From an uncultured Taibaiella sp. (GTDB lineage Bacteria; Bacteroidota; Bacteroidia; Chitinophagales; Chitinophagaceae), in NCBI GenBank assembly GCA_946886975.1, contig CAMPJV010000122.1, positions 1 through 7,610 on the forward strand: DNA of 7,610 nucleotides, in the 5' to 3' direction. The notes under the pieces are model-generated. The model was given only the letters and a program-made list of their open reading frames with translations, did no database searches and was not told where the DNA came from. Of the stretch, positions 1 to 5,897 are shown piece after piece (position 1 is the first letter of the stretch; each line of letters starts with the position of its first letter). A program made the position numbers and the translations under genes.

Positions 1-42
1 ATCTTACATCCTTTCCGTGACCCTCCTGAGGATTCATAAAGA

Positions 43-348
43 TCAGCTAACCCTTTCAGCTTTGTGCCAAATGTCTGCGAACTGTTCGGGTTGTCGTTTG
101 AACTGTGCGTGGACATATGGGCAGAGCGGCATCACCTTGAGGCTATGCTCCCGGGCATACCTCACCAACTCGGCAAGTAATTGTTTGGCTAGTCCCTTAC
201 CCTCAGCCTTAGGTAAGACTTCGGTATGGGCGGCTATAATTATGTCTCCAGAAGTGCTAATCTCCAGAAAGGCAATCTTTTCATCGCCTTCAAGCATATA
301 GAAGTTGCCCTGGCCCTTTTCGTTCAATTCAAGCTTTACATCGCTCAT
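43..348 (-). CDS. Small GNAT-like N-acetyltransferase (YjdJ/NATD1-type)
   Basis: This 101-residue protein matches what I know of the short, single-domain GCN5-related acetyltransferases (COG2388, Acetyltransf_CG). Visible landmarks are a beta strand pair with HTEV at 41-44, the acetyl-CoA phosphate-binding loop AEGKGLA at 48-54, a long helix at 55-68, and the family signature CPYV at 76-79 followed by a basic and acidic helix. The length is typical of the family, which lacks the N-terminal part of larger GNAT enzymes. Acetyl-CoA is the expected donor; the acceptor is unknown for most members. The ATG lies 18 nt after the stop of the dioxygenase gene and is preceded by a purine run (AGAGAGAA), so the two are probably co-transcribed with this gene second. 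No terminator is visible between its stop and the left edge. Confidence 0.88.
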   Translation of the reverse strand: MSDVKLELNEKGQGNFYMLEGDEKIAFLEISTSGDIIIAAHTEVLPKAEGKGLAKQLLAELVRYAREHSLKVMPLCPYVHAQFKRQPEQFADIWHKAERVS

Positions 349-366
349 GTTCTCTCTGTTTCGTGT

Positions 367-1302
367 CTAAATAATGGAAGGCAATACCTTCTCAATTTCG
401 GCCCTGGAGCCTTCATATTGTTTTGGCAGCTTTAAGCTGCTTCCCAACTTCTCCTTCGGCTCATCTACAGTGAATCCGGGGTTATCAGTTGCGAGCTCAA
501 AGAGCACACCTCCAGGTTCTCTAAAGTAAAGAGAAAAGAAGTAGTCGCGGTCAATCTTTGGTGTGATATTCAATCCTTTCCTTGATATCTTCTCCCTGTA
601 CTCCATTAAAACATTATCATCCTTTACACGGAAAGCCACATGGTGATTTGTTCCGGCTGCATTATATGCACGTGGTGCATCAGGCACTTCCAGCAAGTCA
701 ACGATCGATGCGTTTTCGACAGAAGAGGTAACAAAACGGTGACGATTACCCTCCTGCCGCAAGGGTGCGTAGCCGAAGATCTCGGTCAGAATAGTGGCTG
801 TTGGACCGATGCTCCTTAAGGTGAGGGTGACACTGTGAAAACCCCTGACTGCCACTTGTGCTTTTACGTCAGCTGTTTCCCATGGCTTCCTGGTGTCCTC
901 CTGAGAAGGGACTACAAGATTAATGCTCAGGCCGTCAGGGTCTTCAAAGGAGAGGAACTGTTCTCCAAAACGCTGCCCAAGCTTACCAACCTGAACGTTA
1001 TGCGCCTTAAATCTTTCTTCCCAAAACTCAAGACTACCGGCAGGGACGGAGTAGTCGATCTCAGTGGCCATTCCAGCTCCGGTGGTACCTTTGTCGATGT
1101 TCTCCCAAGGAAAAAAGGTCAGGATAGTGCCGGCACTGCCGATCTCATCTCCGTAATAAAAATGATAAGTGCCAGGATCATCGAAGTTGACTGTCTTCTT
1201 TACCATTCTCAGCCCCATGACTTTGGTGTAGAAGTCATGATTCCTTTTTGCATTACCAGCAATAGCAGTGATGTGGTGTAAGCCTAATATCTGTGATGCC
1301 AT
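367..1302 (-). CDS. VOC-family ring-cleaving dioxygenase (MhqO/MhqA-like)
   Basis: The product is a 311-residue tandem vicinal-oxygen-chelate (glyoxalase-fold) protein. The first VOC module covers about residues 5-133, beginning GLHHIT at 7-12; the second covers about 150-275. Candidate metal ligands are H9 or H10, H220 or H221 in NHHVAF, and E269 in PGGVLFE, the His/His/Glu pattern of extradiol-type enzymes. Length and motifs fit the ring-cleaving dioxygenase group that includes Bacillus MhqA, MhqE and MhqO, linked to resistance to quinones and hydroquinones. The substrate here is inferred, not shown. An upstream in-frame ATG at 1320 would add six residues. I chose 1302 because MASQ-LGLHHIT is the usual family start and because a candidate -7 element at 1337-1344 leaves a more plausible leader. 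No MhqR-like regulator is adjacent. It is first in a likely operon with the acetyltransferase gene. Confidence 0.9.
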   Translation of the reverse strand: MASQILGLHHITAIAGNAKRNHDFYTKVMGLRMVKKTVNFDDPGTYHFYYGDEIGSAGTILTFFPWENIDKGTTGAGMATEIDYSVPAGSLEFWEERFKAHNVQVGKLGQRFGEQFLSFEDPDGLSINLVVPSQEDTRKPWETADVKAQVAVRGFHSVTLTLRSIGPTATILTEIFGYAPLRQEGNRHRFVTSSVENASIVDLLEVPDAPRAYNAAGTNHHVAFRVKDDNVLMEYREKISRKGLNITPKIDRDYFFSLYFREPGGVLFELATDNPGFTVDEPKEKLGSSLKLPKQYEGSRAEIEKVLPSII

Positions 1303-1336
1303 AATCGGGATGATATGCAAGCAAAAGATGAGGCAA

Positions 1337-1344
1337 CAAATGTA
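1337..1344 (-). promoter_or_regulatory. Candidate Bacteroidota -7 promoter element
   Basis: On the minus strand this reads TACATTTG, an exact match to the TAnnTTTG element recognised by the primary sigma factor of Bacteroidota. Transcription would start near 1331, giving a leader of about 28 nt to the ATG at 1302. A clear -33 TTG element is not visible at the usual distance; the nearest candidate is the weak TTCTGG. It would drive the dioxygenase and acetyltransferase genes. Confidence 0.45.
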
Positions 1345-1403
1345 CGCGGTGAATGCTTCACTACCAGAATGATCCTATTACCCAAATCTATTGGCAGCGG
1401 GAT

Positions 1404-1440
1404 AAAGAAAAACCGCAGGACTACCCTGCGGCTTCTCTTC
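1404..1440 (-). terminator. Intrinsic terminator of the lipoprotein gene
   Basis: CCGCAGG (1413-1419) and CCTGCGG (1425-1431) form a perfect 7-bp GC-rich stem with a 5-nt loop. On the minus strand it is followed by TTTTTCTTT, and the 5' side is preceded by GAAGAGAAG. These flanks can also pair through A-U and G-U pairs, lengthening the stem to about 16 bp. It lies 17 nt past the stop codon of the lipoprotein gene and is oriented to end that transcript. Confidence 0.88.
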
Positions 1441-1456
1441 GTTGAAGTAGCTAACG

Positions 1457-2236
1457 CTACTGAAATTGGACATTCATCATGTTCTGAAGATTGGTCAACA
1501 AGAGATTATAGAGGAGTATATTGGAGGTGTTCGAAATAACGATGGTGCCGTTGCTTATCATTGCCTGCTGTAACATGGTGGCGTTGATGCCATTGGTTAG
1601 TTGTGCAAAATTCAACGAGAGTAAGGAAAGGTAGTCCATGCCACTTGAAATAGTAACGGGATCCTTCCACATAGCCATTAGTTCGAGAGGCTCATCAATG
1701 ACGATCTCTACCGGTATGATGATGCCGCCGTCAACGTAATTGCCTGATACATATACTGTGTGAGCGACGGGGCTGGAGCCCAACTTCAACTTCAGCTTTA
1801 CATTATCGTAAGTGCCGTAAGGTATGTTTACATTTCCGAGCAAGATGGGGTTGAAGATATTGATCTGCTGATCAACTTTTGACTTGTAGTGTACATGCGT
1901 ACCGCCCTGATTGTTATTATTGCCGTTTCCATTCCCATTGCCATTACCGTTCCCATTCCCATTGCCTTTTCCATTACCATTGCCTTTGTGCTTTCCCATC
2001 AGCTTCGCATCGAACTGGATCTCATCGACGTTGATATATCCTGATGTCCAGTTGATAAGGAACGGAGGATTGGGCAACACAGGATGAAGACGGTAGGCCA
2101 CAGATGAACCTGGACCCGTGGTTGCTGAAGTTGTAGTCAGGTTTGGAGAGACGTCGTCGTTGCCGTTATCCTTGCTACAGGATGCCAATACTGTACTTGC
2201 CAATAATGCCATGAATAAAGTTCTCATTCGTATCAT
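1457..2236 (-). CDS. Secreted lipoprotein with Gly-Asn repeat (DUF4382-like?)
   Basis: I do not recognise a firm family. Starting at MIRMRTLF (2236) or MRTLF (2227), the protein opens with a short signal peptide ending in the lipobox VLASC. Counted from MRTLF, C17 would be lipidated, placing the 256-residue protein in the envelope. The same frame stays open upstream to an ATG at 2296, but that start would bury the signal peptide, so I rejected it. A Thr/Ser-rich linker (about 27-43) is followed by a beta-rich part (about 44-80), a Gly-Asn tract (81-109), and a second beta-rich part (110-190) with an IPYGTYDNVKLKL segment. That alternation and the PxGxY-x-VKL pattern recall DUF4382 lipoproteins of Bacteroidota, with low certainty. 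The C-terminus (about 195-256) is rich in Leu, Asn and Met. It is a single-gene unit with its own terminator. Confidence 0.75.
   Translation of the reverse strand: MIRMRTLFMALLASTVLASCSKDNGNDDVSPNLTTTSATTGPGSSVAYRLHPVLPNPPFLINWTSGYINVDEIQFDAKLMGKHKGNGNGKGNGNGNGNGNGNGNGNNNNQGGTHVHYKSKVDQQINIFNPILLGNVNIPYGTYDNVKLKLKLGSSPVAHTVYVSGNYVDGGIIIPVEIVIDEPLELMAMWKDPVTISSGMDYLSLLSLNFAQLTNGINATMLQQAMISNGTIVISNTSNILLYNLLLTNLQNMMNVQFQ
1908..1987 (-). repeat. Degenerate 6-bp coding repeat (Gly-Asn tract)
   Basis: Inside the lipoprotein gene, hexamers of the type ATTNCC (plus strand) repeat almost without interruption and encode alternating Gly-Asn with occasional Lys, residues 82-106 from MRTLF. Third-position variation (GGC, GGG, GGT and GGA for Gly) shows the tract is not freshly expanded. 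Because the unit is six bases, length changes would keep the reading frame, so the tract could vary in copy number between strains without inactivating the gene. Confidence 0.85.
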
Positions 2237-2366
2237 ATCTATTCGGTTTAATTGATCAATATTGCCGCTAAGCGCGGGTTTTGTGGAATGCTGCACAGAA
2301 GTTATGCCTTCAGCTATAAGAGATTCTTAAAAGTTTCAGAACTGATCGCGGCAGGAGTAAAAAAGT

Positions 2367-2396
2367 AAAACGTCCCTCATTACTGAGGAACGTTTT
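2367..2396 (-). terminator. Intrinsic terminator of the BON-domain gene
   Basis: AAAACGT-C-CCTCA (2367-2379) pairs with TGAGG-A-ACGTTTT (2384-2396): a 13-position stem with one mismatch and a 4-nt TTAC loop. On the minus strand the hairpin is followed by TTTTACTTTTTT. It begins 16 nt after the stop of the BON-domain gene. It therefore separates that gene from the lipoprotein gene. Confidence 0.88.
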
Positions 2397-2412
2397 ATCT
2401 ACTTATTTGAAA

Positions 2413-3447
2413 TTAGATTGCGCTTGAAGAGCTCGTTCTTGTCTTGCCGTTATCTACCCTGCTGTTTGTGTTGGTAGCGCCGCCTGAAGTGGTGGCGGTT
2501 GGGTATTTATAGTCAGCGCTTTCTTCCCTATTTACCCTGATGCGATTCTCCACATTCCTAACACCGGAAATGGATTCTACAAGGTCTTCTGCTCTACGCT
2601 TTGTAGAGCGGTCATAGACGCTTCCCGACAGAGTTACCTCAGAATTGTTTACACTTACTTCAATATCAGAAGCATCAACATAAGGATCGTCACTAAGGCG
2701 ATCGTTGATATCCTCCCTGATACGTTCATCTGAGCGCTTGTAGCCTTTTGGCCCGCGACCCCGGTAGTCTTCCTGCCTGTCCATGCGGCGGCGGCGTTCG
2801 GCATCATCATCACCAAACCAGCTTGAGACCTCATCGCGGGTGCGGTCCCACCAATCGCGGTCATCATTACGATGGCGGTCCTGATTGTAGCTACTGCCGT
2901 AGTTGCCGCCATACTGACGCTGATCCTGGTTCCAGTAATCACGGCCATAGTCGGGCCTGTTGAAGCCATAACTCTGAGGACGATATCCGCGGTAGCCGTA
3001 GTCGCTACTGTAGGTGCCATAGTCGTCCTGCTGAGGCCGATAGCTACGCCTGTAGCCGCTCATACCTGTATTGCCTCGTCGTGACTGGCCGTAGTCGCCA
3101 TAGTCCTGAGCTCGCCTGTAAGTATCATAACCACTTGCTCCATAGCTTCCTGTGCCGAGGTTGCCCACATCGCTACCGAAGCCTGAGCTATAATCATCCT
3201 CCATTTCGTTTACGCTTCTTCTACGCCAGTTGGTAGGAGTGCTTTCGCCATAGTCACTGTTATAGTCTTGTCTGCCGCGGTAGTTTCCTGAAGACCCATA
3301 ATTATAATCGCTATCGAACCTGCTGCGCGTGCCCTGATAGCTACCATAATCATCACGATTCCTTTGTTGCCGGAAGTCTACATCTTCCCGCCAATCGTCC
3401 CCTGTTGTGCGATGTCCACGTTGTGGATTGCGATAATCGTTCCCCAT
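2413..3447 (-). CDS. BON-domain protein with long Tyr/Gly/Arg/Asp-rich N-terminus
   Basis: This 344-residue protein has three parts. Residues 1-195 are low-complexity and highly hydrophilic, built from recurring DYG, YGS, RGY and RRS-type segments and almost free of aliphatic residues. Residues 196-234 carry a Trp-rich linker with SWFGDDDAERRRR (209-221) and GRGPKGY (230-236), a stretch I know as strongly conserved in a group of BON proteins from soil and stress-tolerant bacteria. Residues 239-306 are the BON domain, with RIREDINDRL, the beta strand IEVSVNNSEVTLSGSV, and the closing VRNVENRIRV. The Ser/Thr-rich tail (307-344) looks disordered. There is no signal peptide or membrane segment, so a cytoplasmic location is likely. 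This contrasts with OsmY-type BON proteins, which are periplasmic. BON domains are thought to bind membranes or ligands; the specific role here is unknown. It is a single-gene unit. Confidence 0.88.
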   Translation of the reverse strand: MGNDYRNPQRGHRTTGDDWREDVDFRQQRNRDDYGSYQGTRSRFDSDYNYGSSGNYRGRQDYNSDYGESTPTNWRRRSVNEMEDDYSSGFGSDVGNLGTGSYGASGYDTYRRAQDYGDYGQSRRGNTGMSGYRRSYRPQQDDYGTYSSDYGYRGYRPQSYGFNRPDYGRDYWNQDQRQYGGNYGSSYNQDRHRNDDRDWWDRTRDEVSSWFGDDDAERRRRMDRQEDYRGRGPKGYKRSDERIREDINDRLSDDPYVDASDIEVSVNNSEVTLSGSVYDRSTKRRAEDLVESISGVRNVENRIRVNREESADYKYPTATTSGGATNTNSRVDNGKTRTSSSSAI

Positions 3448-3638
3448 AATGCTTAAGATTTAGAGATGAAATAATGAATCACAACAGTGGCAAAAAAACT
3501 GTACCGTAAAAGGCGAATTAAAGGCTCTGAAGTGAAGACAATAATGCGCCCTCGATCACGTTAGTATAAGGATGAATGTTATGTTACTTCTAACTACTAT
3601 ACCGGATAGAATCCGTGGTCATCTATATTAATCGTACT

Positions 3639-3691
3639 TGCCTCTCTTTCCTTGTCATATCCTGCAAGTGTTGTCATAGGGAAGGGAGGCA
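3639..3691. repeat. 13-bp inverted repeat with direct 8-mers bounding the loop
   Basis: The left arm TGCCTCTCTTTCC (3639-3651) and right arm GGGAAGGGAGGCA (3679-3691) pair over 13 positions in RNA, with two G-U wobbles. The 27-nt loop begins and ends with the same octamer, TTGTCATA (3652-3659 and 3671-3678). There is no T-tract on either side, so it does not look like a terminator. It sits about 190 nt upstream of the BON gene start and more than 400 nt upstream of the HipA-like gene. Confidence 0.7.
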
Positions 3692-3753
3692 TTTCAAGCA
3701 TAACAGAGACTTATAGAAAGCCCGGGACTTTGCGGCCTATGTGATATCGCCCT

Positions 3754-3838
3754 GGTGTAACTGCTACCAACCAGAGCGATAGGGCAGCGATGGAGTATCG
3801 ATAGAGGAGCGATAGGGCAGCGATCGGGCAGTTACTCC
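3754..3838. repeat. 11-bp tandem array flanked by an 11-bp inverted repeat
   Basis: Five consecutive 11-mers run from 3770 to 3824, each ending in CGAT: ACCAGAGCGAT, then AGGGCAGCGAT, then GGAGTATCGAT, then AGAGGAGCGAT, then AGGGCAGCGAT again. The second and fifth units are identical. The array is enclosed by GGTGTAACTGC (3754-3764) and GCAGTTACTCC (3828-3838), which are inverse complements at 10 of 11 positions. There are no unique spacers between units, so it is not a CRISPR array. Noncoding on both strands as far as I can see. Confidence 0.85.
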
Positions 3839-3879
3839 TATTGTACTTCGCTGATAGTCCGATGCAACTGGCCCCACCC

Positions 3880-3913
3880 TTCATGGGAGATCCTATGGAG
3901 ATAGTATGGAGAT
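3880..3913. repeat. Second 11-bp tandem array (TATGGAGAT type)
   Basis: Units TTCATGGGAGA, TCCTATGGAGA and TAGTATGGAGA follow one another at an 11-bp period, with the next unit (TCCAGTGCAGA, 3913-3923) still recognisable. The unit resembles GGAGTATCGAT from the first array, suggesting one repeat family. The distance between the GAT ends of the two arrays (3824 to 3891) is 67 bp, one base off the exact 11-bp register. Confidence 0.7.
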
Positions 3914-4107
3914 CCAGTGCAGAACCGGTGATATTGCAGGTGCTTTGTTGTTAATTACCATATGAATGTTGGTAAAATGGGAGGTATGGATTTGAGGTGG
4001 GATATGTATGATTATTCGATCTCTCTGCAGCCTCGCCTGTACGGTCGTGGGGACGGCCTACTAACTCCTTGGCTTTAAAGACTATTTTTACAGGCGATAG
4101 AATCAAG

Positions 4108-4902
4108 ATGGCTGAACAACCTGAACTCAGAACGGTAGAAATAACGAGGTATATTACCCCACTAAGAGAAGGGGGCTCACTGCCGGCAATAGTGGATGCA
4201 GATGATGGGTTTTCGTATGTGCTGAAGTTCAGAGGCGCAGGTCAGGGAGTTAAGGCATTAGTTGCGGAACTTATCGGAGGCGAGCTTGCCCGGTTGCTGG
4301 GGCTGAAGGTACCGGAACTGGTTTTTGCGCAGGTAGATCCCGCTTTTGGCAGAACGGAACCTGACGAGGAGATACAGGATCTGCTAAAAGCCAGCGAGGG
4401 CCTGAACCTGGGTCTGCACTATCTTTCGGGGGCGCTGACCTTTGATCCCGTGGCCACGGCACCCGACCCTACCCTTGCTTCAAAAATAGTGTGGCTGGAT
4501 TGCTTTATCAGCAACGTAGACCGCACCGCCCGGAACACCAACATGCTGCTTTGGCGTAATGAGCTTTGGCTGATAGATCATGGTGCTGCGCTTTACTTTC
4601 ATCATTCATGGGACAACTGGGAGCGTTCTTCCCGATCGGCCTTTCCACAGGTGAGAGACCATGTGCTGCTGAAGTGGGCGTCTGAACTTGAAGCAGTAGA
4701 CGCCGCGTGCAGAGCATTGCTTAGTTCTGAACGCATAGGTGCCATAGTAAACCTAATTCCAGACGACTGGCTGTTGGACGATCCGGAGTCAGTGTCTCCT
4801 GGTGAGAAAAGGGAAGTATATGCCCGCTTCCTCACGAACCGGCTGGAATCTTCTTCTGTATTCTTAAAAGCCGCACTGGATGCAAGAGAAGCAGCTATTT
4901 GA
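4108..4902 (+). CDS. Short HipA-like kinase (HipA_2 type)
   Basis: The 264-residue product looks like a compact HipA/PI4K-type protein kinase. A glycine-rich turn EGGS (21-24) precedes a beta hairpin ending in VLKF, where K40 is the likely ATP-binding lysine. The catalytic stretch ISNVDRTARNTNML (134-147) gives D138, R139 and N143 in a D-R-x3-N arrangement, and LIDHG (155-159) provides D157 as the probable Mg ligand, like DFG in other kinases. E. coli HipA is about 440 residues; this protein lacks its N-terminal subdomain and an adjacent HipB-type repressor. From memory this fits the HipA_2 family (PF20613), often beside DUF3037 as here. The substrate is unknown. An in-frame TTG at 4069 would add 13 residues; the ATG at 4108 is preferred because MAEQ leads directly into the conserved VEITRY region. 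Its 3' end overlaps the next gene by 23 bp. Confidence 0.85.
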   Translation: MAEQPELRTVEITRYITPLREGGSLPAIVDADDGFSYVLKFRGAGQGVKALVAELIGGELARLLGLKVPELVFAQVDPAFGRTEPDEEIQDLLKASEGLNLGLHYLSGALTFDPVATAPDPTLASKIVWLDCFISNVDRTARNTNMLLWRNELWLIDHGAALYFHHSWDNWERSSRSAFPQVRDHVLLKWASELEAVDAACRALLSSERIGAIVNLIPDDWLLDDPESVSPGEKREVYARFLTNRLESSSVFLKAALDAREAAI

Positions 4903-5263
4903 ATATGCCATTATACGGGTGGTGCCGCGAGTGGAACGCGAAGAGTTCGTGAACGTGGGGGTGGTGCTCTATTGCCACACCAGCAAGCGACTGCTGATGC
5001 GCTATGTCTTGCCTGTAGAAAAGCTCAGAGCATTGTTTGAGTCAGTTGAAGTGGAGGAGGTGGAAAGATATCTCCTGGCTTTTCACAACATTTCTTCAGG
5101 CGGTGAAGGCAGCGGACCTATAGGCAAGCTAGATGCCGTCTCTCGTTTTCGATGGCTGACGGCGTGGAGGAGCACCATGATCCAGACGTCCAGGGTACAT
5201 CCAGGATTTTGCACGGACGCAGAGAAAGAACTGGACCGGCTTTTTGCCGAGTTGGTGATATGA
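4880..5263 (+). CDS. DUF3037 protein, partner of the HipA-like kinase
   Basis: This 127-residue protein carries the hallmarks I associate with DUF3037 (PF11236): the opening YAIIRVVPRVEREEFVNVGVVL (9-30), a central helix pair, GPIGKL (74-79) and a C-terminal block with RFRWLTAWRSTMIQTS and VHPGFC before a final Leu-rich helix. All blocks are present, so it appears full length. It starts inside the kinase gene, 23 bp before that gene's stop and in another frame, which points to translational coupling and a fixed ratio of the two proteins. The ATG at 4880 agrees with the usual family N-terminus. No function is established that I know of. The pairing suggests it regulates the kinase, is its substrate, or forms a complex with it; none of these is shown by the sequence. 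There is no signal peptide or membrane segment. Confidence 0.88.
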   Translation: MQEKQLFEYAIIRVVPRVEREEFVNVGVVLYCHTSKRLLMRYVLPVEKLRALFESVEVEEVERYLLAFHNISSGGEGSGPIGKLDAVSRFRWLTAWRSTMIQTSRVHPGFCTDAEKELDRLFAELVI

Positions 5264-5286
5264 GCATTCTCTGTTGGCTTCACAAA

Positions 5287-5309
5287 CCGCGGTCTCATTT
5301 TATGAGCGG
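5287..5309 (+). terminator. Weak hairpin after the DUF3037 gene
   Basis: CTCAT (5294-5298), TTT loop and ATGAG (5302-5306) form a short perfect hairpin that can be extended by CCG (5287-5289) with CGG (5307-5309) if four bases bulge out. It starts 24 nt after the DUF3037 stop. No T-tract follows, so termination is doubtful. Confidence 0.25.
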
Positions 5310-5448
5310 CTTATTGCCTCAAACCCATCTTACTAAGTAAAGGGCTCAGGTCACCTTGATTCCTTTTTACGAGAGTAATCGAGATGTGACACTCAACAAC
5401 CATATTCCTGCGCCTGAAATCGGCATATACCCTAACCTGATGTGGATG

Positions 5449-5649
5449 TCAAGCTCGTCCATCAAATTGCTCCCGACATTTCTCCAGGAGCCTCAGGAAT
5501 GCTGGAAACTCGTTGTCGGGCATGAAGAGATCACCGATCTCTATGTATCCCCCACCCAGCCCGCCGATGTGTGTCTTGTCGAGGAAGATATTGTAATAGT
5601 CCTTCGCCAGTCTGGCTGTGAACTTTCCTACTGTTAGAGTTTCTTGCAT
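5449..5649 (-). CDS. Small protein of unknown function (66 aa)
   Basis: I do not recognise this family. The product is hydrophilic and looks like a small folded alpha/beta domain: KFTARLAKDYYNIFLDKTHIGGL (9-31) suggests two beta strands, GGGYIEIGDLFMP (32-44) a glycine loop and third strand, and NEFPAFLRLLEKCREQF (46-62) an amphipathic C-terminal helix. This strand-strand-strand-helix order superficially recalls small single-strand nucleic-acid-binding folds (PC4/PUR type), but that is only a guess. The composition and periodicity favour this strand over the opposite one, where an overlapping frame of 93 codons opens with TTG and makes an implausible protein. The ATG at 5649 has an A-rich leader (GATAGGAAA). 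It is divergent from the kinase gene at 5898 and convergent with the DUF3037 gene. Confidence 0.6.
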   Translation of the reverse strand: MQETLTVGKFTARLAKDYYNIFLDKTHIGGLGGGYIEIGDLFMPDNEFPAFLRLLEKCREQFDGRA

Positions 5650-5679
5650 TTTCCTATCGTCTTGCGTTCAGGCACGTTG

Positions 5680-5696
5680 CGAAGGTAATTCTTACC
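5680..5696 (-). promoter_or_regulatory. Possible -7 element with overlapping small palindrome
   Basis: On the minus strand TACCTTCG (5680-5687) matches TAnnTTTG except at one base and lies 30 nt before the ATG of the 66-residue protein. It overlaps GGTAA-TTC-TTACC (5684-5696), a 5-bp inverted repeat that could be an operator. No good -33 element is seen, so this is tentative. Confidence 0.25.
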
Positions 5697-5897
5697 AGCA
5701 AGAAGGACCAGAGCAAGATTTTATTCTTTGACGCGCAGACCCATCTATAAACAAGGTGGCCATCTCGCAGGGTGTACTTACATAAACATCATCAAAAGTA
5801 GGGTCAGACGCTCTCAATTTTACAGCTACATTGGTGTCATGTTCAAAATGTTGTATATTATCTCACTGGTAATATCTTGTATTGCCGGTGGTTTATT

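Larger units (their letters stand above)
3448..4107. other. Gene-free region carrying repeats
   Basis: About 660 bases separate the divergent BON and HipA-like genes. I see no convincing coding frame, tRNA or other RNA gene. The part next to the BON gene (3448-3635) shows nothing distinctive and presumably contains that gene's promoter, though no good TAnnTTTG match stands out. The centre holds a long inverted repeat and two 11-bp-periodic arrays, listed separately. The last 170 bases include G-rich AGGTATGG/AGGTGGG text without clear structure. Immediately before the HipA-like gene, TATTTTTA (4083-4090) is a seven-of-eight match to the -7 consensus but has no well-spaced -33 element. Confidence 0.7.

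Noticed and set aside
835..1281. Plus-strand open frame of 148 codons
   Set aside because: It lies antisense to the well-conserved dioxygenase gene and its translation shows no recognisable motif.
1447..1460. GTAGC-TAAC-GCTAC hairpin overlapping the lipoprotein stop codon
   Set aside because: Only a 5-bp stem with no T-tract; the much stronger terminator follows just after it.
2265..2277. CCGC-TAAGC-GCGG inverted repeat in the lipoprotein gene leader
   Set aside because: Four base pairs is within chance expectation and no partner regulator is suggested.
2655..3084. Ala/Thr/Val-rich or His-rich frames on both strands within the BON gene
   Set aside because: They are frame-shadows of the repetitive Tyr/Gly/Arg/Asp codons; the BON frame has clear family motifs.
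3770..3835. CRISPR array
   Set aside because: The 11-bp units abut each other with no unique spacers, and no cas gene is present.
4108..4902. Classical HipBA toxin-antitoxin locus
   Set aside because: No HTH repressor gene lies upstream, and the kinase is far shorter than HipA; the partner is a downstream DUF3037 protein.
5356..5637. Plus-strand open frame of 93 codons opposite the 66-residue protein
   Set aside because: It opens with TTG, its product lacks the regular hydrophobic pattern of a folded domain, and the opposite strand gives a more natural protein.
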